Both the position numbers and the translations under genes were made by a program. Under the pieces are notes generated by a model. That model was not told the DNA's origin, made no database searches, and saw only the letters and a list, made by a program, of their open reading frames with translations. From Sapria himalayana (lineage: Eukaryota; Streptophyta; Magnoliopsida; Malpighiales; Rafflesiaceae), in the NCBI GenBank assembly GCA_029783825.1, contig JAREIK010002641.1, positions 229,583 through 293,582 of the forward strand: a DNA stretch of 64,000 nucleotides. The letters run 5' to 3'. Numbering within the stretch: the first letter of the stretch is position 1; the number at the start of each line of letters is the position of its first letter. This document shows, in pieces, positions 12,476 through 25,040 of this stretch.

Positions 12476-14065
12476 AATCTGTATATTTTCTATATTTATA
12501 TATTTTCCTCAATACTTTGCATCCTTGAAAAGGCACAACTCTATAGTGCTTGGTATAAAACTTAGCATAAATTAAACTCATAGCCACATTTAAAATAGGC
12601 GAAGGAGTTGGAAAAAAGACTAGATATTACCATTCTAACAACCAAATATTTTTTAGGAAGAGCATGCAATCACATCATACATCATTGCATCTGCATGAAA
12701 TCTCATGGAACATTCTACAGAACTTTTATGACTAATCCTTTTTGAATCACGTAATCTGGGAAGATAAAAGCACAGAGCAATTATGAAGAAGAAACACTAC
12801 GTGTTGAAGAAGAGTACAAATATCAGGAAATGTTATTAGTAAGATACCATAATGTGGGCCATTTCCTGTGAGAAATTGATGCGAAATTTTTTGCTAGACT
12901 TGGGGACACCTTTAATACAGAATAAGGTAGAGAACAAATCCATCTAGCTTCATCTTTAGAACTATTAGCTCCCAACTGCATAGAATGATTGTAATTTTAG
13001 TTATAGGGATGAAAAAGACATGTATTGCATAAAAATGATTCATACCTTAAGCTGATCATGATGATTTAAAGTATTGTATAGCATGAAAATGAAGACTATC
13101 TGTAAATAGAACATGATGATTAGAATCAGCAAACAGGCAAAAAACACTCAAGGAGTTTGGAAAGAGATGAATCAGTACTTGCATGCGCTTACTTTTCTAT
13201 TAATAGTTACTCTGCCATTATCAATGACACGGATCCATGAGTCTATTATTGTGCTTCTAACTGGTTCCTTATTTGAAGATTTGATTAGCCATGTCGATGA
13301 ACATTAAAAAGCAACCAGGACCATGAAGCCATGAATCCGAGAAGAAGACAACTAATTTCAAGTAAAATTCATAATGTTTGCCAAACTATCATAAAGATTT
13401 AAGCATTTAACAAGCAGAATTACCACATATTACTTATAATTAAATTTTAATGAGTTATGAAATTTATAATTAATAGTTAATGAAATTGTAATGGTTATTT
13501 TTTGTAATATTATTATTAATTATGAAATTAATTTCAGAAATAAAAAAAAATTATTAATGGCTATAAAAATGAAGAAAAAAAATATTACTAATAACCATGA
13601 AAACTAATAATTGTTAATCAATTTTCATATTATTTCATTAATTAAAACACATATTATTTAATATAACCATAAATAAAATATATAAATGTATACCTATACA
13701 AAAATTTTAACATTTCATATTATTTAGAGTTTATGGATAAATTTATAATATTATTTCATAAATATAACAAATAATATGATATTATAAAAAAGTATTTCAT
13801 AAATAAATAAATAAAAATATATATATATATATATATATATATACTATGGTTATACATTTTTAAGAATTCATATTATTTTTTATGAATATAATATGAAATA
13901 ATTTTAAAGGCATAAAATTTCATTTTATTTGATATTATTTATAATTTTTGAAATTCCAAATATTACTTAAAGTGAGATCATTAAAAAAGTTATATTTATT
14001 ATTTTAATAAAAACAGAAAAATTAAAAGCTAATAGTAACAAAGATACTAAATTGTTTATTTCTTA
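12476..14065. other. Unrecognised AT-rich insertion in the array
   Basis: Ordinary-complexity DNA interrupts the TATC array. From 12476 to about 13400 it has mixed composition; from 13400 to 14065 it is strongly AT-rich, with a (TA)n tract near 13817-13843. The longest open stretch (13113-13307, 64 codons) resembles nothing I know and lacks any sign of coding. I found no terminal inverted repeats, poly(A) tail or target duplication at the junctions, so its origin is unknown. Confidence 0.6.
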
Positions 14066-14130
14066 TAAATCTATCCATCAATCTATTTTTGATAGATAGA
14101 TAGATGGACAGATAGACAGACAAATTGTCT
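14055..14130. repeat. Local inversion of the array, potential hairpin
   Basis: CTATCCATCAATCTATTTTT is followed directly by GATAGATAGATAGATGGAC and then AGATAGACAGAC, before the sequence returns to TATC sense. The two halves are imperfectly self-complementary, with a short T-rich turn. It sits exactly at the edge of the unrecognised insertion. Confidence 0.7.
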
Positions 14131-14824
14131 TTCTATATAGCTATCTATCTATCTATTTACTTATATATCTATCTGTCTACCTATCTATCTAGCTAGCTAT
14201 CTATCTATCTAGCTAGCTATCTATCTATCTATCTTTCTATGCATCTGTTTATTTGTCTGTTTGCCTATCTGGCTATCTATCTTCTATATATTAATCTTTC
14301 TATCTATCTATCTGTCAATCTATCTATCTATCTAGAAATCTATTAGTTTATCAATCTATTTATCAGTCTATCTGACTATCTGTCTATCTATCAATCTGAC
14401 TTTTATTGATCTATCTTTGTCTTTTTGTGTATCTATCTATCTATCTAGCTATTGTCTATCTGTTTATCTATCTATCTATATCTTAATCTGTCTATCTGAC
14501 TATTTTATATATATCTATCTGCGTATCTATGTATCCATCTATCTATTTGTCTATATGTTTATTTATCTATCTATCTATCTATGCATCTCACTATATGTAT
14601 ATTTGTATATCTATCTTCTATCTATATCTCTATTTGTCGATATGTTTATCTTTCTAAGTGTCTATCTGACATTCTGTTTATCAATTTATTTTTGTTTATC
14701 TATCTTCTATCTATATGTCTAACTATATATCTGCCGATCTAACTATGTGTCCATTTGCTTATCTGTCTATCTTTCTATCTTTCTATTTTCCTATTTATCT
14801 ATCTGTCTATCTTTCTATCTATAT

Positions 14825-14876
<52 letters not shown>

Positions 14877-15246
14877 GTCTATCTGTCCATCTGTCAATCT
14901 GTCTATCAGTCTATCTATCTAATCTTTCTTTATTTCCATGTATCTAATTATCTGTTTGTCTATCTGTTCATCTGTCTAACTATCTATCTATCTATTTGTA
15001 TATCAATCAATCTGTCTATAAGGTCTATATACCTATCTATATATCTATCTATTTGTTTTGTTTTAAAATCTCTTTATCTATCTACTTGTCTATCAATCTA
15101 TCTAATTATCTAACTATATTTCTATCGGTCTATTTCTATATATGTCTATCTATCTATCTATCTATCTGCCTATCTATATGTATATCTGTCTATATATCTA
15201 TTTGTCTATATGTCTTTCTATCAATATTTCTATCTATATATTATCT

Positions 15247-15580
15247 ATGTATTTATCTATTTATCAATATATCTATCTATCTATGTGTTTATCTGTCTAT
15301 CTGTCTATTTGGGCATATGTCTATCTATCATTCTATTTATCGATCTCTCTATCTATTTATTTGTATATTTGTCCATCTATACTTCTATCTATACTTCTAT
15401 TTATATAACTATCTAACTATACTTCTATCTATATAACTATCTATGTATTTATCTATTTATCAATATATCTATCTATCTATGTGTTTATCTGTCTATCTGT
15501 CTATTTGGGCATATGTCTATCTATCGTTCTATTTGTCGATCTCTCTATCTATCTATTTGTATATTTGTCCATCTATATTT
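15247..15580 (+). repeat. 196-bp tandem duplication within the array
   Basis: The segment starting ATGTATTTATCTATTTATC at 15247 recurs at 15443 with few changes, including the rare word TTTGGGCATATG in both copies. Just downstream, 15600-15700 holds a second tandem pair of about 55 bases around CTGGTTGTCTATCTCAC and CTGGCTGTCTATCTCAC. Confidence 0.85.
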
Positions 15581-18500
15581 GTGTCTCTTTATCTATATAT
15601 CTATATATCTATCTATCTGGTTGTCTATCTCACTATCTTTATATCTATCTATATATCTATCTATCTGGCTGTCTATCTCACTATCTTTATATCTATCTAT
15701 CTTTTATCTATCTGTCTACATATGTATCAGTCTATTTGACAATCTGTCTATATATGTATCAGTCTATTTGACAAACTGTCTATTTATATATTATTGTCTA
15801 TATGTCATTTGTCTATATGTCTATCTGTCTATCTATCTGTCAATCTTTTTATTTGCCTATCTATCTATCTGTCTATCTTTTTATATATCTATATGTCTAT
15901 ATGTATATCTGTCTATTTGTCTATCTGTCTATTAATTTATCAATCTATTTTATATCTATCTATTTGTCTATCTATTTATCTATCTATCTCTTTATCTATC
16001 TCTCTATCTCTATATCAATCAATCAATCAGTCTATCTGTCTATATTTCTATCTTTATATATGTCAATCAATTAATCAATCAATCTATCTGTTTATATGTC
16101 TATCTATCTATCTGTATATCTATCTATATGGTTTATTTGTCGATCTCTTTATCTATCTAAATATTTATCGATTTATTTTTTATCTATCTAATTGTCTATC
16201 TATCTATCGTTCAATTTGGCTATCTTTTTATTTGTGTATATATATATGTCTATCTATCTGTCTAAATGTTTATCTGTCTATCTGTCAATCAATTATCTGT
16301 CTAATTATCTATCTATCTATTAGTCTATATCTCGATCTCTCTATCGGACTATATGGATTATATGGCTATCTCTATATCTATCTATCTATCTATTTATTTA
16401 TTGGTTTATCTCTTTATCTATCTACTTGTCTGTCTTTCTATTTGTATATTTGTCTATCTGTTTGTCTGTCTATCTATATATATTTTCTGTCTCTATGTAT
16501 GTCTGTCTACTTATCTGTATTCTATCTATGTGTATATATCTAACTCTTTATTTTTCTATCTATCTATATATCTTTCTTTTTTTCTTTATATCTTTCTTTC
16601 TTTCTTTATATCTTTCTTTCGATCTTTTTATCATTCTATATATCTATATATCTATCTATTTATCTAGCTATCTATCTATCTATCTGTTTATCTATCTATA
16701 TGTCTATCTATCTATTTCTCTATCTCTCTAACTATCTATCTATATACATGTATATTTGTCTATCTGCTTATCTTTCTATTTGTCTATCTGTCTTTCTGTA
16801 TAAATGTCTATTTATCTATCTGTCTATTTAATTGTCTAACTGTCTATCTGTCTATCTATCTAACTTCTATCTAACTATGTGTATATTTGACTATTTGTCT
16901 TCTATCTATTTATCTCTCTATCTATCTATCTATTTGTCTATTTGTTTATTTTGTATATCTATCTTTTGTTTAAATATCTATATAACTATCTGGCTATCTA
17001 TTTATCTATCTATCTATCTGTATATAAGTCTCTGTGTGTGTGTGTGTGTGTGTATCTATTTGTCTATCTTTCTATCCGTCTATCTGTCTAACTTTCTTAC
17101 TATTTATGTATATGTCTATCACTATAAGTATCTATTTGTCCATCTGTCTTTCTATCTATCTATCTATATGGTCTATCTATTTATTTTAATAAATATATAT
17201 ATATATGTTTATCAGTTTATCTTATTATCCAACTACTTTTCTATCTGCCTATCTATCTATTTGACTTTATTTCTATACGTCTATTTGTCTATATGTCTAT
17301 CATTCTATCTATCTATCTGTCTTTCTGTCTGTCTATCTGTCTATCTATTTGTCTATCTATCTATTTGTCTACCTATTTATATGTATTCTATCTATCTATC
17401 GATCTGTTGATCTGTGTATCTATGTATAAGTCTAATTGTCTATCTATCTATCTGTCTATCTGTCTATATATCTATCTGTCAATTTGTCTATCTATTTATC
17501 AAACTATTTGTAAATCAATCAATCAATCTATATATCTATATGTATATATAACTATGTGTCGATCTGTTTTATGTCTATCTATCTTTCTATTTTTTCTATC
17601 TCTCATCTATCTATCTATCTGTCTATCTGTCTAACTATCTATCTATCTATCTATCTATTTTTTAACTATATATCTCTCTGTCTATAAATCTGATTATTTT
17701 TTTTTATATCTTTATCTATCTGCTCATCTTTTTGTCTATCTATCAATGTGACTATATCTTTATCTACCTATTTATGTGTATGTCTATTAGTCAATCGGTC
17801 TTTCTTTTTGTCTATCTATCGGTCTGTCTATCTATCCTTCTATATATCTTTCTATCTATATATTTATCATTCTATCTATCTTTTTATATATTTTTATATC
17901 TATCTGTATGTGTGTCTATCTGTCTATCTCTCTATTTGTCTAGCCGTCTATATTTTATCTATCTGTCTGTATATTTATAAATTTATCTATCTAACTATCT
18001 ATCTATATATCTATCTATTATCTATCTGTCTATCTGTCTATATGTCTATTTTTCTATCAGTCTATCTGTCTATAAGTCTATCTGTTTATCGGTTTATCTC
18101 TTTATCTATCGACTAGTCTATCTGTCTATTTATCTATCTATCTATCTTTCTATCTGTCTATTTGTATATATGCTTATCAATCTATCTCACTAAATGCATA
18201 TCTGTCTGTGTCTATTCTCTATATACCTATCTATTTATCTATTTATTTATATATTTTTTGTTTGTCTGTCTGTATATCTATCTGCCTATGTATCTGATTT
18301 TTTATCATTATGTCTATCTATCTGTCAATTTCTAAATATAACTATATATCTATCAATATTTCGACCTATCTAATGATCTATTGATTGATCTATCAATCAA
18401 GCTATCTTTCTATCTATCTTTCTACCTATGTATCTTTATATCATTCAATTTATCTATCTATATATTTGTCTAGCTATCTATATGTCTATCTGTCTGTCTG

Positions 18501-18938
18501 TTTATCTATCTATATGTCTATCTATCTATCTGTCTATCTTTCTAACTGTCTATTTATATATCTGTATATTTGTCTATCTGCCTATCTGTCAATCTGTCTT
18601 AAGTTCTATCTTTCTATCTATGCATCTATCTATTTATCTATTTATCTATCTGTTTAATTGTCTATCAATATATCAATCTATTTATCTAACTTCTATCTAA
18701 CTATGTGTATATTTGTCTTTTTGTCTTCTGTATATTTATCTATATATCTATCTATCTATCTATTTGAATATTTGTTTATTTTATCTATCTCTCTCTCTAT
18801 ATATATGTTTATCTGTCTATCTTTCTATATGTCTATCTATCAACCTTTATATCTGTCTATTTGTATATCTCTATATTTATCTATCTATCTATCCATCTAT
18901 CAATCTGTCTATCTATCTATCTATTTATATTTTCTATC

Positions 18939-18986
<48 letters not shown>

Positions 18987-18991
18987 TTTAT

Positions 18992-19007
18992 CTCTTTATC
19001 CATCTAC
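18992..19007 (+). repeat. LINE target-site duplication, left copy
   Basis: CTCTTTATCCATCTAC, identical to 25025-25040 on the other side of the LINE. On the + strand the T run that follows is the reverse of the LINE poly(A) tail. Confidence 0.92.
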
Positions 19008-19014
19008 TTTTTTT

Positions 19015-19873
19015 AAAGGTTTGTTTATTTATTATAACCCTCTCTTTTGGCGGAGGAATATCATTTGTACAAACTACTTCTACCCTTTTCCCTCTTATAT
19101 CCATGCCCCGTTTCTAAAGACTTGCAATAATAAAAATGAATTTTCCATGTACTGAATAGCAACTTGCCATTAATAAAACTTTATTCGAGTCTTCAATTCT
19201 GTCTTTACTTTACTCAAGGTTCTTCCCTCTTCTATTTTCCTAGCACTCCAAGTGGTAGACCGCCACTCCTTTTTTCCTGGCTTCCGCACTCTCTTTGCTT
19301 TATATGCCCTATTTTCCAGCAAAAATATAGCAAAGATATTTCCTATTTTTCATGTTACCTTAGCATTGTGCAGCAGAAATTTCTGCCGACACTTTGCTCT
19401 ACCTCTGTTCCTGCCCTTTGACCCTCTTTGTTTCCAAGATAGCTTTAAACTCCCTTCTTGAAAGCTGTTTCAGATCCACTTGGAAGCATATTGATCCTTC
19501 CCGAACACCTAAACTAGAGACTTACCTCTCCTATAACCCTTTATTTAAAACATAAAACATGACTTGCAAAAAATTTCAGACTTCTTTTCCCTCTTTATAT
19601 CCCGAACACATGACTTAAACACTGATTCAAATCCATGACACATGACTTGACGAGAGAATATTACAGACTCTTGTAAATTACATACTTCTTTTTAATATAA
19701 AAAAGCATGGAGATGCAGTATTGATGGCCCAATTAAGCTATCCTTTTCATTTCCTCTTCTTTATACTTTGTGAGACGGTGCCTTGCAGAGACAGAAATTC
19801 CCCTGCAGAGCCAGCTATCCACTCTCTCAATTTTATTATCCCAACATTGTTAGTTGATTACCATTTCTTTGTC
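19015..19873 (-). other. LINE 3' untranslated region
   Basis: Sequence between the end of the RNase H frame and the poly(A) tail. On the + strand it is rich in C and T; no coding similarity is apparent on either strand. Open frames on the + strand here (for example 19164-19461) look accidental. Confidence 0.6.
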
Positions 19874-20278
19874 CTATTTTCTAAGTCTAATCTTTTTTAT
19901 TCTTTCATAAGGGAATGCTATCTTATCTAATCGTGCTATTCCCTTTAATTTGTGTGGCATGGAATCCTCATCATACTCTATTTCCCCTCTAGCCGAACCT
20001 ATTCTAGATAGGTTGTCCACTAGTGTATTAGCTTCCCTATATATGTGTATTATTGATTCCTTTAAATATTTTATGAGGTTTATAATTGCTTCTAAGTCCT
20101 CCTCATACCTCCAAGGAATTCTTCTTTTGATTACTATATTTAATAGTAACTTTGAATCCACCTGAATTTGAATGTTTTTAAAGTCTAGCTTTTTGCATAT
20201 ATCTAATCCAGTTTTCAAGGCTTTAATTTTTGATTCGAGGGCTGAAGAGGCTCCACTAGCAAGAGTGAAGGCTTTCAA
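19874..20278 (-). pseudogene. RNase H domain of the LINE
   Basis: C-terminal part of ORF2 and the longest open piece of it (134 codons). It keeps the Glu of ALESKIKAL, the Asp of VDSKLL and the motif HIYREANTLVDNLSRIG, where the usual AD becomes VD; these correspond to the acidic active-site residues of RNase H. This domain is common in plant LINEs. The first strand, which would precede it, is in another frame just upstream (GIAPWWVIRDSI). Confidence 0.85.
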
Positions 20279-21343
20279 TACTATCTCTTATTACCCACCA
20301 GGGGGCTATTCCACTTTATACTTTTAGCCCATTATTGATTTATTCCTTTGAACGTAAGGTCTCATGTCTTCTCGACCATCTTATCTATCTTCCTATTATC
20401 TATCCTAATAGGTTTTATACTCGATATTTTACTTATCTCTTTTCTAATATCTTTTATTATTTCTATTGAATTCATCCTTATATTCTCAAATCTACTTTTA
20501 TTTCGAGCTTTTCATAGGCACCAGATTATTACGTGCGGTAGTTTTTGATTGAGCCAATTTCTAGTGGGGTTTTTTGTATATTCACTTCCCCATTTTTTAA
20601 CTCTACCTATTAGCTCATCCTCATTATTACTTATTTGATTTACTTCCTCCAGCTCTTTCTAGACTTCCACTATAATTATCCCATTTGAGAATAAGTGGTC
20701 CATTGATTCGACTGCTTCAGAATAACATTCGCATCTTGATGCCATTTTTATCCCTTTTCTTTGTACGTTCGTATCCACTTGTAAGGCATTCACAAGAGCC
20801 TTCCATGTAAGCGAGCACATTTTCTGCGAAACATTTTCTTGCCAGTCCCATTTAAATAAAGTTTCAGCAGGTTTTTTCTTTCTAATCAATTCTTTTACCG
20901 ACTTTAGGGTTATGTTTCCTTGTGGATTAGAATCCATTTCCAACCGCTCTATTTCAGTAAGGAGTGCGATCTACTATCTCCTTTTGGTTTTCAATTGCTT
21001 TCCAGTTATTCAAATCTTTCATTGGGCTCCTATGCTTATAATCTAAATATTTAGCACGCATGTATCTTGCCCAGAGGTTGTCACTCTTTTTAAGTCTCCA
21101 CCAGTCTTTGCAATCTCAGGCCATGGCCAAATCCTATAAGTTAATTATGCCTAAGCCTGCTTCTTCTTTTGGGTAATAGATGTCTCCCCAGTTCTTCTAG
21201 TGTAGTTTATTTCTCCCATCTTTTTTGCCCTATAAGAAATTAGCAATTTCTGATTCGAGTTTTTTAGTGAATTTCTTAGGAGGGTAGATGACTGATAAAA
21301 TGTGTACCAGTGTACTTTGCAGAACATGAGAAATTAACATTAT

Positions 21344-21356
21344 CCCCCCCCCCCCC
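21344..21356. repeat. Homopolymer run of C inside ORF2
   Basis: Thirteen consecutive C on the + strand (G on the coding strand). The place corresponds to the short Gly pair seen after the reverse transcriptase in related proteins (GFGG then IMLISHVLQS), so the run has expanded and distorts the frame. Confidence 0.85.
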
Positions 21357-23552
21357 AAATCCCAGAAGCTTTTCTTTCTAGCCTACTATTTTCTTTCTCA
21401 GTTTATCCTGAAGAGAAATTAGATATTTTTCTTTCAGCCTTCCCTCGTATATCAGGCATCCTAGCTACGTTAAGGTTCCTTTAATTTCTAAGAAACCTGT
21501 AATATTCTTAATTTTATTTACCATTTTTACTTTTGTATTTTTGGCTACCATGAACTGACATTTATTTTTATTTACGACTTGACCTGTTTCATTCTCAAAT
21601 ATTTGAAGGAGGATCGTAATGCTCCTCATTGACCTTTTACTTGCATTCATGAATATTATAAGGTCATCTACAAAAGCTAAACAGCCTATTCTTGGTGTGT
21701 TTTTTGGTTGTCTAAATGTATTATTTTACATTCTAACATTCTTTTATTCAAATTACGAATTAATAGTTCTAGGTAAATATCAAAAATAAGGGTAGAAAAT
21801 GGATCTCCTTCCCTTAAACTTTTATTTGGCTTGAATTCCTCACATATCTTCCCATTTATAATTACTCTTATGCCAGTCTTATGTTTTACTTGCTATCTCT
21901 TTCATCATCTCTGATGCCAGTCTTATGTTTTCAATCATTAACCTATTTTTGATGAATCTCATTTGTTCCTGAGATATTATAGATGGTAAAATGGAGCTTA
22001 ATCTATTTTGCAGAAGTTTTGCTAAAATCTTATAAATAGTATTGCATAAACTTATAGGTCTAAAATCCTCGCATTTCTGTGGCAATTCTTTATTTGGGAT
22101 TAAAACTATATATGAGTTTCCCATGATTTTGGGATCTCAGCCCCTACAAAAAAACTTGCAATTGTAGGGACTAGTTCAGTTTTAACAATATGTCAGTTTG
22201 ACTGGAAAAAATAATTATTCCAACCATCTGGCCCTGCTGCACTATCTTTGTCCAGGTTGAATACCGCCGCTTTTACCTCAAGTTCTTATGGGATCATTTC
22301 CATAATTTGATTTTGTTCTTCCATGATGGTTGCACTAATCTCATTCATTAGTGAATTTCCCACGAGGTGTAACTGGCTGCATAGTTGATTTTTAAAAAAT
22401 TCTTCAAAAATAGTACCTATTTGCTTTTTTTTCCCACCCATATTCCCTCTCCATTTTTTATTCCTTTAATTTTGTTTTTTTGAGATTTAATTTTGTACAT
22501 ATTATGAAAGAATTTAGTATTTCGATCTCCGTCTTTTAACCATTTTATTTTTGCTCGCTATTTCCAGTAAAATTTTTCCATGTGTAGTTTCAATCTCAGT
22601 TCTCCTTTAGCCTTACTTAGTTCTTGTCTGGTTTCCATGTTACTTGTGTTGTTGAATTCCTGTTCCAACTTTGCTACTTCTTCTGATTTTTTTAACTCTT
22701 GATTAAAATTACCAAAAAAACCTCTTTGTTCCATGTTTTTAAGCTTCTTTTTAATCTTAGTAACTTTATCGTTGGGGCCTGCATTGGCTTTCCCAATGCA
22801 GGCTCTAGCCAAGACTCTTTCACGAGCCTATCAAAGCCTGTATGCTTAGCCCACATGTTTTGGAATTAAAAATTGGATGTAACTATCTGATTCTTATGTA
22901 TTGTTATAAGCAATGGAATGTGGTCAGAACAGGTTCTATTTAAGTGTCTCAGCCCGGTAATCTCTTGTGAGGTCACCCACTTTGAATTACACATGACCCT
23001 ATCTAGCCGTGCCAAAATTGCTCCTCTTTTTCGCCAATTATTGCACCAGGTATATCTTGATCCTATGAAATCTATATCCATTAAATTGGTGGTGGCTATT
23101 GTGTCATTGCTACCGTGTCTGGTGATTTTCCTTCTTTCTTCTCAAAAGGACTTCTTACTACATTAAAATCTTCTCCTATAATCCAAGGTGAGTTTCTATT
23201 TGCAATGTCTTTCATCAAATCCCATAAAGTTAACCTAGATTTTTTATCATTTTTAGCATACACTGCTGAAATTATTTGATCTTCTTCCTTATTTAATATA
23301 AAGTGAACTATCTGTTCTATATCATTTAATATTACAATTTCCAGCTTATTATGCCACATAATCTAGAGTTTGCTATTTAGATTAGCATATGCATTTTTAA
23401 ACCCTAAAGTTTCGCTATATTTAAATAATTGATCATGTTGGACCATTGGTTCAGCAATAACGACTAAAGATATTTTGTGTATTTTAATTAATTGTTTTAA
23501 CCTGTTTATCATGGGGCTATTAGCGACCCCCCTAATATTCTAGTATAGACAT

Positions 23553-24938
23553 CTATCCATTAAAACCTAGTTTAGCTTGAGCTCTAGTTGTGCACTTAGA
23601 CTCATAAGTCTTATTAGTGTATTTCTTCATATTCCTTGAGGTCTTAGGAGTATTAGGAATTTCTTGCATTATCTCATTATATTTTACCTGCTTCCCAAGT
23701 TCCATAGCCATTCGTTTTATGGCCTCCATGGCTTGATTTCTAGATAGCTTTTCCCAGTCTTCATTGTAAATTGATAAATCATCCTTTGCTTTCTCCGTGG
23801 ACTCCTCTTGTGATTCTTCATCCTTGTTTATTTAGGGACAGTTAAAGATTGCGGATTCGTCTTCTGGAAAGTCCAGAAGATCATCGTTTATCCAGCTATA
23901 ATCCTCAAGCTTTGCTTTTATAACTATTCTGGTTCTAGCTTTTCTTCCATGCTTTCTCTTGTGTTTTACCTCCTCCCATCCATCATTCATATCCACATCT
24001 TCCCCTCCCTCTATACTTATCTCTAAATCCTATTTTCCAGTAATGTTATCCACTTTATGCTCAACTGATGCATTTATTTTATCTTTCCTACCCTTCTCTT
24101 CTAATTCTTCTAAACCGATCGGCTATGTCTTCTCCTCTTTTAGTAAGTTTCTGTGTAGAGTCTCATCCACCTTCCTTATCCATTTAGTAACCTTTCTACC
24201 TCAACCTTCCTGCAGATAGCTATCTTCCTTCTCCTCTACCCCCACCTTGCACTTACTTGCATCATGCCAGAGCTTCCTACAACCTGGACAGTAAGATGGC
24301 AGGTTTTCGGGGATGACCGTTTGCCAGAACCCCTCGGCCTGGTCACCTTTCCCACTGCCTATCCATATCTTACTAGGCGGCTAGGACAGAAGGTTATATT
24401 CTACACATACGCGAGCATTGTTTGGCCTTGACATGGCGACTGTAGCCTCATCCCGTAGCATGGGTTTGCCCAAACAAGAGGATATAGCATAGAAAGAATG
24501 GGCACTAAATAAATGTAATGAGAGATACGTCAATGAAAACCATACCGGGGCAAGGGGCTCCTCTTCTAGAGGTGTGAAATTTTTTGTCCACTTCAAGACT
24601 CGCTTGGGGAAGCCGTCGACCTGCCATAGACGATAGTGGTCTTCCTCCATACAGCATTGCAGAACAAAATGTTTAGCATCGTAGTCTATAAACTTCACCT
24701 TCTCCTTAGGCTTTAATGAAGTGATAAACGTCTGGACTTCACTCGTGCGGGGTCTGCCGTGGGAAAACTTCCCAATTAGTGTGTATTTGAACGGTTCCAT
24801 AAGCCTTTGAGTTTCTTCGGTTGAGAAGATAATCACTGGACTCCCGTTCTTGTTTTCGTAAGTGCGTGAATTCGGCATGGTCTTCTTTAAAATCGAGGCA
24901 AATGATTTATTATTTAATAATAAGTCGGTTTGCTCCAT
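23553..24938 (-). pseudogene. LINE ORF1: DUF4283 and CCHC zinc knuckle
   Basis: Nucleic-acid-binding protein of the LINE, 461 codons from ATG at 24938 to TAG at 23553-23555, in a single frame but with about five internal stops. The first 185 residues are open and contain the DUF4283 domain: LIGKFSHGRP, then EEDHYRLW, KWTKNFTPLEEEPLAPVW, and IGKP-like and DEATVAMSRPNNARVCVE segments. After the first stop the frame continues KIWIG and a canonical C-X2-C-X4-H-X4-C knuckle, CPGCRKLWHDASKC (24249-24290). A charged Lys/Glu-rich tail follows. The first internal stop is at 24381; others lie near 24205, 24125, 24030 and 23835. The ORF1 stop overlaps the ORF2 ATG by eight bases. Confidence 0.92.
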
Positions 24939-25024
24939 TTTCAGCTTGATTGGAGCTAGGTTTGAGCAAAAATGTAGATTTTCTCTCCCTATAAAGTGGG
25001 GTTTTCTCTCTATAGAAATTGAGA

Positions 25025-25040
25025 GCCTCTTTATCCATCT
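25025..25040 (+). repeat. LINE target-site duplication, right copy
   Basis: CTCTTTATCCATCTAC, identical to 18992-19007. It is followed by TTGTCTATC, as in the uninterrupted array word. Confidence 0.92.

Larger units (their letters stand above)
14066..19007 (+). repeat. Degenerate TATC/GATA array, block 3
   Basis: Tetranucleotide array, + strand TATC. Near its left edge (about 14090-14124) a short stretch is inverted to GATAGATAGATAG, the only orientation switch noticed in the array. It contains long (TA)n tracts at 14830-14874 and 18945-18983. It ends inside the word CTCTTTATCCATCTAC at 19007, where the LINE is inserted. Open frames encode only the Ser-Ile-Tyr-Leu repeat. Confidence 0.97.
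19874..23560 (-). pseudogene. LINE ORF2: endonuclease, reverse transcriptase, RNase H
   Basis: The polyprotein that nicks DNA and copies the element's RNA, in many broken frames. It opens at the ATG at 23560 as MDRCLY-stop-NIRG, where the stop replaces the usual Trp of WNIRG in the apurinic-type endonuclease. Endonuclease motifs follow: GEDFN (23162-23176; normally GGDFN), FIGSRYTWCNN and SDH (22920-22928). The reverse transcriptase shows DSAAGPDG, LIPNKE and DFRPISLCN (near 22040), and the catalytic box FVDD at 21663-21674. A zinc-finger segment with CECYSEAVESMDHLF lies at 20659-20760. The end is an RNase H (19874-20278) with ALESKIKAL, VDSKLLL and HIYREANTLVDNLS. Breaks include Trp-to-TAG stops, a frameshift near 23100, stops in the RT and a 13-base C run at 21344-21356. 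Domain order is certain; activity is excluded. Confidence 0.93.
19008..25024 (-). mobile_element. Full-length but inactive L1-type LINE with RNase H
   Basis: About 6.0 kb, transcribed leftwards. Order on the minus strand: a short 5' leader of about 86 bases, ORF1 (24938-23553), ORF2 (23560-19874), a 3' region of about 860 bases and a short poly(A) tail seen as TTTTTTT at 19008-19014. A perfect 16-bp duplication flanks it (18992-19007 and 25025-25040), as expected for target-primed reverse transcription into the TATC array. The layout of DUF4283/CCHC ORF1 followed by endonuclease, reverse transcriptase, zinc finger and RNase H is that of plant LINEs. Many stops and frameshifts make it inactive. 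Confidence 0.93.

Noticed and set aside
19164..19461. Plus-strand open frames within the LINE 3' region as genes
   Set aside because: They are antisense to the LINE, C/T-rich and without motifs.
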